The translations under genes and the position numbers were made by a program. 12,500 nucleotides of DNA, from NCBI GenBank assembly GCA_018398765.1, contig JAHBMJ010002644.1:71284-83783 (forward strand), read 5' to 3'. This document shows, piece after piece, positions 1 to 7,280 of this stretch. The notes beneath the pieces are model-generated. The model did no database searches, was not told where the DNA came from, and was given only the letters and a program-made list of their open reading frames with translations. Numbering within the stretch: the stretch's first letter is position 1; each line of letters opens with the position of its first letter. Origin of the DNA: Chromera velia (Eukaryota; Sar; Chromeraceae).

Positions 1-470
1 CTGCTCATGAGATACGTCATACTTTGTCTGTGCCTCCTGCACTTCGCTTCACTTCTTCTGAGAACTTGAATATCTCTTTGACCGCCTTGTCTTCTTTCTT
101 TTCTTCTCTTCAGACAATTCTTTGTTTGTCTGCAGAGAAGTTTTGGGCGACGGTTGGGACTCTTTTTCTTAAGTAGGCTGAAGCGCGCAGTATACCCGTT
201 CAACGTCTCCGACAAACACTGACAAACAATCCCTTGTTCTATTGAACTTTCATGCCACTCTAACTTTTAGCATTAGCAGTCTAAAATTCATACCTTAGTC
301 CTATTATTTTCATACTGAAATCTATTGTTACAATTCAGTTAAAGAATCATCATGTTAAAATATTTGAAAAATATAATACTAAAAAGTAGAATGTTACTAT
401 AATGTTACTATCATACTGAATCATGCTATTAAAAGTTAGAAATAAGAAATTAAGTTCAAAACACTATGAT
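1..470. other. Gene-free AT-rich flank
   Basis: No convincing coding region on either strand. The first 240 bases are mixed pyrimidine-rich sequence. From about 240 to 470 the DNA is strongly AT-rich and contains local duplications, for example the 10-mer aatgttacta at 390-399 and again at 401-410, and catactga-type words repeated nearby. Nothing here resembles an RNA gene. Confidence 0.6.
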
Positions 471-668
471 AGAAAGACATTAGGTGCGGAGGATATTTGT
501 GTGACCTAGTGGTTAGCATGCAGAACTAACATGATGGAAGTCCACGGTTCAAACCCGAGCAGTGGCCTTTTTCACGTTTCGATCGATTCATATATACAGA
601 GCCGTATCGGTATATTTTCGCTTTGTTAAGGCCAACCCGTTAGTTACAGACTAATGCCAGAAAGACAT
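471..668 (+). mobile_element. tRNA-derived SINE-like insertion with 10-bp target-site duplication
   Basis: The exact 10-mer agaaagacat occurs at 471-480 and 659-668 and flanks a 178-bp unit (481-658). The unit carries a good Pol III A box (502-512, one mismatch to TRGCNNAGTGG) and a B box (546-556, GGTTCAAACCC), at the spacing usual in tRNAs, followed by TTTTT at 568-572. The T arm around 543-559 pairs at four of five positions, but the bases where an acceptor stem should be (495-501 against 560-566) do not pair and the anticodon loop lacks the usual T33. It is therefore tRNA-derived, not a working tRNA. The 3' part ends with a small hairpin, TTAGT-tacag-ACTAA (640-654), the sort of tail some SINEs share with a partner LINE. 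There is no poly(A) tail. A degenerate tRNA pseudogene with a chance repeat is the alternative. Confidence 0.55.
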
Positions 669-675
669 GCATGCA

Positions 676-760
676 CGTTAGCCATAGACACATGCAAGAG
701 GCGTTAGCCTCAGGCTTACGTGAGAGAACAATCTAATTCGCGTTAGCCGTAGGCTAACGT
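676..760. repeat. Cluster of CGTTAGCC inverted repeats
   Basis: CGTTAGCC begins at 676, 702 and 741. The third copy is a perfect inverted repeat, cgttagcc-gta-ggctaacg (741-759). The second has one mismatch in its right arm (702-720), and the first keeps only the left arm. Spacing is 26 and 39 bases. The same CGTTAG word also occurs at 639 inside the SINE-like tail. This could be a degenerate palindromic minisatellite, a binding-site cluster or DNA that forms cruciforms. No function can be assigned from sequence. Confidence 0.5.
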
Positions 761-911
761 AACATGGAAAACCAGATCTGAAAGGCAATTGATGAAATCT
801 TGTGGCACCACGATCGATCAGAATTCTATCCAAAATTCTATCCAAATCAGATAGCGACTTGACTTGAGCCTTGAGCATCCTTTTAGACTTGAACTCGACT
901 TCAAATATACT

Positions 912-1060
912 AACAGCCAGTACTGAACCTTCAGACCTTGACCTGGTATACCGATACAGTGGATACCGATATACTAGAGCCAGTATTGAACAATCACTGA
1001 CTCTTTAGCGGCATACCGATACAGCATCGGATCTAATCGGACCTCTACATACTGATACAG
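912..1060. repeat. Degenerate 63-65 bp tandem duplication with ATACCGATA words
   Basis: Two related units follow one another. GCCAGTAYTGAAC begins at 916 and again at 979, and ATACCGATACAG at 948-959 and again at 1013-1024. A further ATACCGATATAC lies at about 963 and a variant ATACTGATACAG at about 1049. The reverse-oriented form of the word (cggtat) also occurs near 608 inside the SINE-like unit. The internal parts of the two units have diverged strongly, so the duplication is old or only short blocks are under constraint. Confidence 0.45.
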
Positions 1061-1257
1061 AACCTTACCTTCACGTATCGATCTAGAACCTTCTACTGAG
1101 ACTCCTCTGTGTCTCCATCAGTCTCTAGGCGCCTTCTGTAGATTCTGTCTCCTTCTGGCCAGTCGCGTCAGAGGAGCACAGAACACGTGGTCACATCGCT
1201 AGCGAGAGTCGAACTCTCCAAACTCTTCTGACCTGAAGCATAACAAGCTCTGCCAAA

Positions 1258-1611
1258 ATGACGGACGAAGTGAGATCCTCTCCGAGCATCCAGACATCTT
1301 TCACTACCCTCTTTCTGGCTAAGGAACCGACTCGCCGCAAGAAAGAGAAGATCGAGCTTTTTGGTTTGTACCTTTCCTTTAGAAACAGGCACCTGCGAGT
1401 GCTTCACATCCAGACACACCTTCATCCTCTTGACTTGGCCGTCTCCAAGCCCAAGCACTGGTATTCCTTCATTGACAACAAGAACTTGGTCAAAAGCTGG
1501 TCCCGAGTAGCTCTTCTTGATCCTGCCATCTTTGGCTTGCCAAAGCTACCACAAAAGCTGCATTACCACCGTGAAACCTTCGTTCCCTCCTTCTTCTCCG
1601 TCCAACAGTGA
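1258..1611 (+). CDS. Small hypothetical ORF of doubtful status
   Basis: This is a 117-codon ORF opening with a true ATG in a reasonable eukaryotic start context (A at -3, ccaaaATGa) and closing with TGA. The product is rich in Lys, Arg, Leu, Ser and Pro, with no signal peptide, clear membrane segment or motif I recognise. The antisense strand is also open over the first part, which weakens the coding case. The flanks are repeats, and the decayed retroelement coding region begins about 700 bases downstream, so it may belong to the 5' region of that element, be part of a spliced gene, or be a chance ORF. No function is proposed. Confidence 0.2.
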   Translation: MTDEVRSSPSIQTSFTTLFLAKEPTRRKKEKIELFGLYLSFRNRHLRVLHIQTHLHPLDLAVSKPKHWYSFIDNKNLVKSWSRVALLDPAIFGLPKLPQKLHYHRETFVPSFFSVQQ

Positions 1612-1680
1612 CGCCACCGTGGTTGATCTCCGCTCCCAAGCAGAAATCTAGGACTTTACCGAAAACTCTCTCAAGAACAA

Positions 1681-1885
1681 GACCAAACGGCGGAGCGCTG
1701 CTCAATTTTCCTCTGTGTGTTCTTTTCCTCCTTTGAGAAAAATCCTCTCCACAGAAGCACCTGACCGCGAAGCGCTGCCAAATTTCCCTCTGAGTGCTCC
1801 TTCTTCTCCCTTTGAGAAAATCGAATCCGAAACCACATCCGACCGCGAAGCACTGCAGAAATTTCAAACAAAAGCAAAAGAAATC
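1681..1885. repeat. 77-78 bp tandem repeat, about 2.5 copies
   Basis: Three related blocks follow each other. GCGCTG is at 1695, GCGCTG at 1772 and GCACTG at 1850, giving spacings of 77 and 78 bases. Copies 1 and 2 share the aattt-ccctctg and cctttgagaaaa blocks, and copies 2 and 3 share gaccgcgaagc. Copy 3 breaks off after about 40 bases. In copy 2 the plus frame 2 reads as an open Pro/Ser/Glu-rich peptide that continues to a stop at 2042-2044, but it has no ATG start and copy 1 is not open in the equivalent frame. Confidence 0.55.
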
Positions 1886-2309
1886 AACCCACACATGCAG
1901 CTAAGCAACTTTGACCAACACCCATCCCCACTGAAGAGACCACCTATCGATTTCGATCAGACTTCCCCACGTACAAGGAAAACATTGAGATTCGTCCTTC
2001 TAGGAGAACCTCTGTGTCTGTGTTCTTCTGACAGAAACGAATAATTGCGCCTTCTAACAGAAAGAACCCTCAAAAGAAACTCTAACTTTATCAAGAGTCC
2101 AGAGAACGAGAAAACCTTCTTATTGGACCAGTACACTTACTGCATGTGGGCACACAACCGACAGTCATCATAAACACTCAAGGCACTCGGTCTTAACACT
2201 TCACAGCAAGAAAAGTACATAGACCAGAAACACTTCCTTCTTCCCCCGTATCTCGTCTCCAACAGCCGCTGGTCTTGTTTGACTGATCCCTGTCCCCACT
2301 GCTCTTCTC
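1886..2309. other. Uncharacterised stretch upstream of the gag region
   Basis: No convincing gene. The plus strand is A/C-rich with frequent short ORF fragments. The stretch directly precedes the first ATG of the gag-like frame and may be the untranslated leader of the retroelement. I could not find a primer-binding site, and no terminal repeat is recognisable because the 3' side of the element is missing. Confidence 0.35.
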
Positions 2310-2922
2310 ATGATGCCACAAGCGAAGGTGAAAGCAAAAGCATAACCGAAAGCACAGCTGGACCCACAACCTAAACCAAAGGCACAGCCAAAGGCGAAGG
2401 GAGCAGCAAAAGCTAAGGTCCAACCAAAAGCTAAAGCAGCCCATCTGCTACCCTAAAATTTTGGAATAAACAACGAGCACCAACCTGATGGGCCTCCTCC
2501 ACAGCAAGATCCACAACCGAACCCCATCCAGCAGGATCTGCCTCCCAACCTAGCAGCAGCAGCAGTAGCAGCAGCAGCAGCAGAAGCCAACCACGTTGGA
2601 CAACGAGACGTCTAGATGGTAGACGTTGAAGGAAACGCAACCCAAAATCAGCATGGGGCCCACAACCAACAACCTCCAGCGGCCGCAGCTGCACCAGCAG
2701 CAGCGCCTCCAGCCGCTCAGCCCCTTCAAGTAGCAACAGCAGGAATAGGAATCCCTCTCCGGAACGTCGACCCACAGACACTCATTGATCTGCAGAACCA
2801 AGGAGTGATTTTCAGAGTTGATGAGCAAGGCAACCTTATCACAGTCGTTGGAGGAATCGCAGACGCACAGTCAAGCATTCCAACCTCCACCACCGAACTT
2901 CTAGAACAGAGACATGCCCAAG
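2310..2922 (+). pseudogene. Gag N-terminal region (broken)
   Basis: Two consecutive ATGs at 2310 and 2313 open plus frame 3, which can be followed to 2922. The first part is a Lys/Ala/Pro/Gln repeat (units such as PKAQ and PKAK), strongly basic and probably nucleic-acid-binding. It is followed by a Pro/Gln-rich stretch, a poly-Ala run from a (GCA)n tract near 2550-2582, another Ala/Pro-rich stretch and a less biased segment. Three stops interrupt it: TAA 2343, TAA 2454 and TAG 2613. The last piece, 2616-2951, is open and starts with ATG, but beyond 2922 it runs into the proposed intron. That the pieces form one original frame is inferred from uninterrupted frame and similar composition. Confidence 0.55.
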
Positions 2923-3061
2923 GTAAAGATGGATTTGCTTTCCTTTTCTAGCGATTGAACCCAAGCAAAAGCCTACTGGGGAAGACTACTGTGACTATAC
3001 GACCGTATGTAATGGGACTTCCTTAACTTCTGTGACATTTATTTTCCCTCTACCCTTGCAG
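2923..3061 (+). other. Probable spliceosomal-type intron inside gag, 139 nt
   Basis: The donor is AAG|GTAAAG at 2922/2923. The acceptor is TTGCAG|GA at 3061/3062 and is preceded by a strong pyrimidine tract (ttattttccctctaccc). Removing 2923-3061 joins frame 3 to frame 1 with a split Gly codon (phase 1), exactly where the gag core begins. An alternative donor at 3005 (GTATGT) does not restore the frame. An indel-plus-decay explanation cannot be excluded without transcript data. Confidence 0.45.
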
Positions 3062-3384
3062 GAAAGGCAAAAACTTGGTACGACCAATTGCCTCAGACAC
3101 GAGTGCTGCTTATTACCAACCTTGAGTAACTGACTGACTTGACAATGTTTTTCAAGGAATACCAACTAACAGAAGCAGACCAAGACTCAGCAGAAGAAAG
3201 ACTATTCTCCCTCAAACAAAAACTAACCAAATCACTGGATGACTTCGCAAGTAGATACCACACCCTCTACAACGAAAGCGGTAAGGACACCGATTCATTG
3301 AATGTCTTCAAACACTTTATCAAAGGCCTCTCAAATGAAACAGTGCGAGTTGATCTCCAAACGAAGACCTACTCTTCCTTTTAA
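3062..3384 (+). pseudogene. Retrotransposon gag core domain (broken)
   Basis: Plus frame 1 encodes a segment with the usual layout of retrotransposon Gag: a short KTWYDQLP motif, then an FFKEYQL-type helix, an acidic stretch, LFSLKQKL, and DDFASRYHTLYNES followed by HFIKGL. These helices form the capsid-like domain in this family. The frame is cut by TAA at 3127-3129, between the WYDQL motif and the next helix, and by TAA at 3382-3384. Both stops sit inside otherwise continuous frame 1, so they are lesions within one coding region, not gene ends. Confidence 0.65.
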
Positions 3385-3939
3385 TCCGTCCTTCAGGCCG
3401 CAAAAACATACACGTTTGTTACTCCGAGTATCGCTTATCACGTTTTAGCCATGAAAGCAGGAGAAGAACAAAATGGACTGGATAGAATAAACGCTCCCAC
3501 TCCCCCTCCTACCCATCGAGCCAGTCCTCCCACAGCTTATCAGTCGATCTATTCATGGAACGACCAAATGAGGGCCACACAACCAGAAACGCAAACGCCA
3601 CAGACATACATAAATTCCGTGGAGACTCCAATCCAGAACCAGGACCAGGACCGAATCACGTCCGATAGAGTCCACCTTGCTGCAGACATCACCAGTTTTA
3701 TTACCAACATCGCACATGAAAAAGCGTATTGCAACCGCTGCGCTGGCACGCGAGGTCACACGGCGCCAGAAGGGTACTCGTTTCCCTCTGATATTAAATG
3801 CAACTATTGCTTCAAAAGAGGGCACATTTGCGCTGCCTGTCGCGCACTCAAACGGCACGAACAGCTGGGACTACGCATGAGCTCTAGATTCAATTTGGAA
3901 GGACCTTTGGTAACAGAGGAAGACCAGACTCATTCATAG
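3385..3939 (+). pseudogene. Gag nucleocapsid region with CCHC zinc knuckle
   Basis: Frame 1 reopens directly after the stop at 3382 and runs to a TAG at 3937. The first ATG is at 3451, but the coding signal continues from upstream. After a Pro/Thr-rich spacer there is a C-x2-C-x5-H cluster beginning at about 3730. A canonical CCHC knuckle follows (C-x2-C-x4-H-x4-C, codons 3799-3840), the RNA-packaging zinc finger of retroelement Gag. An extra Cys lies between its His and last Cys. Past about 3930 the Pro/Gln/Asn-rich continuation reads better in frame 3 (3942-4040), indicating a frameshift near the knuckle's C-terminal side. Confidence 0.65.
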
Positions 3940-4140
3940 CCAGACCTGCACAACCATACCAACAAAATAGACCATTCAGAAACTTTAACAACCCTCCACC
4001 CCACCAAAACCAGCCCTTTAACCAGAATAGAGGACCACCCTAAATCACTCATCCATGCATACAAGGCTATGGTAGATGAAACCAAAACCAAGGACCCTGT
4101 TCACCTCCGTTCGCCACTGGAGCAAACCGAACAGCTATGA
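3940..4140 (+). pseudogene. Pro/Gln/Asn-rich Gag tail in shifted frame
   Basis: In frame 3 the sequence reads as a Pro/Gln/Asn-rich low-complexity tail, typical of the segment between nucleocapsid and protease, with TAA at 4041 and TGA at 4077. Frame 1 resumes as the better coding frame after about 4141. Two compensating frameshifts are the simplest reading. A second intron (a GTAACA donor near 3910 and a TAACAG acceptor near 4165) is possible but would remove this coding-like tail. Confidence 0.35.
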
Positions 4141-5172
4141 ATACCAACCCCAGACCTTTCTAACAGCAGCAAAAACACTGAGGCGTCTGCGAGCGGAACA
4201 GTAGAGTTCCGGGGCCGATCGCAGGCGACCATCGAGGCCCAAAAGATAACTAAGAAATCACAAGAAGAAAAGAAGAAAGGAAGTGCACACAACCATGAGA
4301 ACAAACAGAATACACGCGTTGCTCATGTCTCTCTTACCTCACCTGGTGTTGGCTCTGCCATCTCGTTCATACAATCTGACTCCTTCTCCGTCCCTGCGTT
4401 GGTCAACTCAGGCGCCGATATTAGTCTACTGCACACAAAGGTGTTTAAACGATTATAGAGGGAATATTCACATCTCTCTTTGTACAGAGTTCCTCTATCT
4501 ATCAAAAGTGAGGGGGGAAAAGAATTAAGCAATACGGGTTGCATTGCATTGCCTATGTACATTGGTGGAGAGAAAAAGAGACAAAAGTTCTTTATTCCCT
4601 CCTCCATCAGACACAGTTGTATCCTTAGTCAGGACTTCCTTATAAGCCATTCTCTTTCTTTGGGCTTCAATCCAGACGTTTTGACACTCAAACTGAATGA
4701 AAGGGGTGAAAAGAAAGAAATGCCTCTCTATCTAATGGAAAGACTCAACAGGGAAAGAGCATTCGAACCCAACCCTCTCTTTCTCCAAAAGAAAGCTGTT
4801 CTTCCTCCGAAACAGACCTCTCTCTTCACAGTCCGATTGCTTGATGACTCCCTTATACCCAATGGAGCACATATACTTGTCAAAGGAAGAAGAACACGAT
4901 TCATGCCTGCAGGAATCAAGGTGCAGGATACAGGGGCAGAAGTAGATGACCGATGTGTTTATGTGCCTGTCATGAATGCGATGTAATCTCCCTTCTCCTT
5001 ACCTCCCAACTTTCTCTTAGCCCATACAATGATCTGCGTTGCTGATACATCGGACAAACATGCTTACTCTTCTGTTTATCTGCCGAGCAAGACAGAGAAA
5101 AAGGGTTGCATGATCTCGGGTGTAAAGGGGGACACAACAGAGGAACACGAACAATCTCAGCGAGACAGCTGA
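4141..5172 (+). pseudogene. Retroelement aspartic protease and pre-RT linker (broken)
   Basis: Frame 1 is open from 4141 through a Lys/Glu-rich spacer into a protease active-site motif around 4393-4425 of the form hydrophobic-x-NSGADxSLL. In this family the first residue of the motif is the catalytic Asp; here codon 4405-4407 is AAC (Asn), which should abolish activity. TAG at 4456 follows. The downstream part of the fold is recognisable through an ILSQDFL segment near 4620-4640. Beyond TAA 4984 frame 1 continues to TGA 5170, with a short linker resembling the strand that precedes reverse transcriptase in Ty3-type elements. No RT motif follows, so the copy is 3'-truncated or rearranged there. 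Confidence 0.65.
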
Positions 5173-5189
5173 GGGCAGATTTAATCTGA

Positions 5190-5345
5190 CCGGTCCCTGC
5201 GCGGACGTAAAAACAAGCTTTCCGGGGCCAGACAGACAGAACGCCGCGGCGGGCGATCGAACTTCATCGAAGCAAAGGCGGCGCGCATGCGAGAAGGACC
5301 GACCGGCGACGGTGGGACGGCGCCAGGAGGTAGGACACTACAGCA
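5190..5345. other. GC-rich island at the broken 3' end of the retroelement
   Basis: After the retroelement frame ends, composition changes sharply: about 150 bases are very GC-rich, with many CG dinucleotides and short palindromes such as gccgcggc. It then gives way to strongly AT-rich DNA at about 5350. No ORF of note crosses it. It could be a piece of another element, a promoter-like CpG island or the junction left by a rearrangement. Confidence 0.4.
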
Positions 5346-5760
5346 CATCCGGCGATAAAAATGTCTTTCAAAGCTAGATGAAACTAAATATAATTATAAA
5401 AAGAATTCCAACTACAGTTTCTTAAATTTTCTTTAAGTTTTTATAGAGCTAAACTGTTCAAAAAATTAAAAAAACCTTAACCCTTCATTTAGATATGGAG
5501 GCACATCGTAGCACATCGATCACCTCGACGGTTTATCTGTTTTTTCACTAGCTTTTTCATCATCCTTAATACGATGATTCTTTATATTTTTTTTGTTCTT
5601 TCCTTACATTTGCATTTCCAATGAGACGTTCCGTTTGATGCTAAGTACATCCCCGACCACAGAAGAACCAACAAGATTATTACGCTCACGCTCAATTGTA
5701 GCACGTTTTTCGTTACTTAAACAACAAAGCCCATAAAAGCCCTACTAGCTATTACGTCTT
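5346..5760. other. AT-rich gene-free block
   Basis: Dense A and T runs, especially 5375-5480 and 5570-5600. No ORF, RNA gene or clear repeat family was recognised. Confidence 0.55.
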
Positions 5761-5916
5761 TTTTTCGCTTTCAACAAATCCCTGAATCGACCCGTTCCTC
5801 TCCAATTTTGGTATTTCTATTGCTTTTTCCCCTTCTTCTGTTCCCCCCCCTTGTATTTTTTTCTGCGTGCCTCGTTTGCCTGCTTGCTGTTCGTTTCCGT
5901 TCGCACACTTGTATCT

Positions 5917-5940
5917 CTGTCTGTCTGTCTGTCTGTCTGT
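5917..5940. repeat. (CTGT)6 microsatellite
   Basis: Six perfect CTGT units within a broader pyrimidine-rich stretch (about 5755-5960). The same tetranucleotide recurs at the right end of the window. The open frames on either strand here are products of the repeat. Confidence 0.9.
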
Positions 5941-5960
5941 CTCACTCTCTCTGCATGTCC

Positions 5961-7280
5961 GCTGCCTCGCTTGTTTACCGTCTCTCCGCATCGTAAACCC
6001 ACCTGGCTTTCAAACACTGCAATGCGAGGCACGAACTAGGGCACGAACGCAAAGGGATGCATCGTCTAAGAGCATACCGAATCTGTCAGGCAGAGAGACA
6101 GACGGACAGAAGTGAACCTTCATTGGCATGCAGAACAAGAAACCTTCGGGAAAACAAAATGCATGTCAGGCTGCTGGAAAGAAGAAGGAAAGAGGAAAAG
6201 AACAGGAGAAGTAAAAAACCGACGAAAGGAAGGAAGCAAACCAAAGAAGGACGACGAAAAGGACGACGAAAGCAAGAAAGGTGATGCTTTCGTCATCCAA
6301 AAAACAAAAAAATAAAACAAAAACGCAGTAGAAGACCGAAAGCGGCTCTACAGCGCAACATCTCCAACTATGCTCCACGACAAAACAAACACAACCGCAT
6401 GAAATTTCGAGATTCGAAGACGAAAAAGACGAGAGAACTTATACAAAAGATAGCGAGCAACAAAAGCGAAAAGAGAGAAACCTCAACAGGACAAAAAACC
6501 TGCCGGCAGACACCTCTGCGGTTTCCAAGGAGTTGGTGTTCCCCCTCTTTTCCTGTCTCATGAATGCCGAACTTTCAGTGACAATCCTTCTGACAGTCCA
6601 TCCAGTGCGAAGGGGGCAGAAAGATGAAAAGGAGAAACAAAAATGTTTCTAAAACAGGACTTGTCAGACGGACAGATACTTCGGCAGACTGGCAGTGAGA
6701 CACAAAACAAAACAAATTCTCCCCGAACCGCAACCGCCTGACCACAATATTGACAACGACAGCAACAAACAAAAGACCCGACAGACAAGAGCGCAAGACG
6801 TCATCTCTCGCAAGGTCTGGCGAACGAATTCTCTCCCAATGCTCCTTCTCAACATATTTCGCATCTTCCCCTCTCCCTTCCCCGAAAAAAACAAATCTCT
6901 ACAACGTCTCGCCGTCTTCTTCTGCACAAAAACCTCAGACAGAAACCGTCACAACAAAGAACGAGCAGACGCACAGACAAAGCAGATATGAAGGCCATCT
7001 GGGGAATGATCCCCCAAGCAACAGACAGCCACGGGGTAACAAAAGCACTAGAAATACAGGCAGGCAGACAGGAACTCAGTCCGTCAGACACAAAAAACAG
7101 AGCTTCCTTCCCGCATTGAACTGCCCCTCGCTCACTCCAAAACAGAGACAAACAAAAAGCTCCGATTGAATTCTCATCAGCCCCCACAGAGACCAGATTC
7201 AGACTCTTTTCCCTGCAGTCTGTCGGATTCTTTTCCTCTTTAACCTTCTTTTCATTCCCCCCTTTCAATTTTATGATCCT
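5961..7280. other. Gene-free region 3' of the ycf45-like gene
   Basis: No supported gene. From 6170 to 6285 the plus strand is a purine-rich tract of gaaag/gacgaa words, followed by A-rich, T-poor sequence with many caaa/acaga words up to about 7150. All ORFs here are short and give low-complexity Lys/Arg/Glu or Ser/Phe peptides. The right end must hold the 3' untranslated region of the minus-strand gene ending at 7281. I see no AATAAA on the minus strand near the stop. Confidence 0.55.

Larger units (their letters stand above)
2310..5172 (+). mobile_element. Decayed LTR-retrotransposon fragment (gag to protease), Ty3-like
   Basis: Going downstream the region encodes a basic low-complexity Gag N-terminus, a retrotransposon gag core with a TWYDQL-type motif, a CCHC zinc knuckle, an aspartic-protease segment and a linker of the type that precedes reverse transcriptase. 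Open frame is lost at 5170-5172, and beyond that no reverse transcriptase, RNase H or integrase is visible. No LTR pair, primer-binding site or polypurine tract could be identified, so the outer limits are unknown. In-frame stops at 2343, 2454, 2613, 3127, 3382, 4456 and 4984, plus frame changes near 3930 and 4150, show a non-functional copy. The Ty3-like placement rests on domain order and style of gag and protease, not on a reverse transcriptase. Confidence 0.7.

Noticed and set aside
502-567. Functional tRNA gene
   Set aside because: A and B boxes are present, but the acceptor arms do not pair and position 33 of the anticodon loop is not T; better explained as a tRNA-derived element.
1195-1260. 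tRNA-like T arm on the minus strand
   Set aside because: A TTCGACT loop with a four-of-five pair stem is present, but no acceptor stem or convincing A box lies at the right spacing.
1490-1894. Minus-strand Arg/Phe-rich ORF of 134 codons
   Set aside because: It follows the 77-78 bp repeat on the opposite strand, has no motif, and looks like a by-product of composition.
2923-2951. Very short 29-nt intron in gag
   Set aside because: It has GT and AG ends but is implausibly short, and the following sequence would not reach the gag core in frame.
2310-5172. Alternative genetic code with TAA and TAG read as Gln
   Set aside because: The 964-codon ycf45-like gene in the same window has no internal TAA or TAG and ends with TAG, so the host code appears standard.
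5808-6115. Cys/Leu/Ser-rich ORFs over the CTGT repeat
   Set aside because: Low-complexity translations of a microsatellite, open in all frames because the repeat contains no stop.
6057-6315. Lys/Arg/Glu-rich ORFs
   Set aside because: They arise from a purine-rich tract, overlap in several frames and show no motif.
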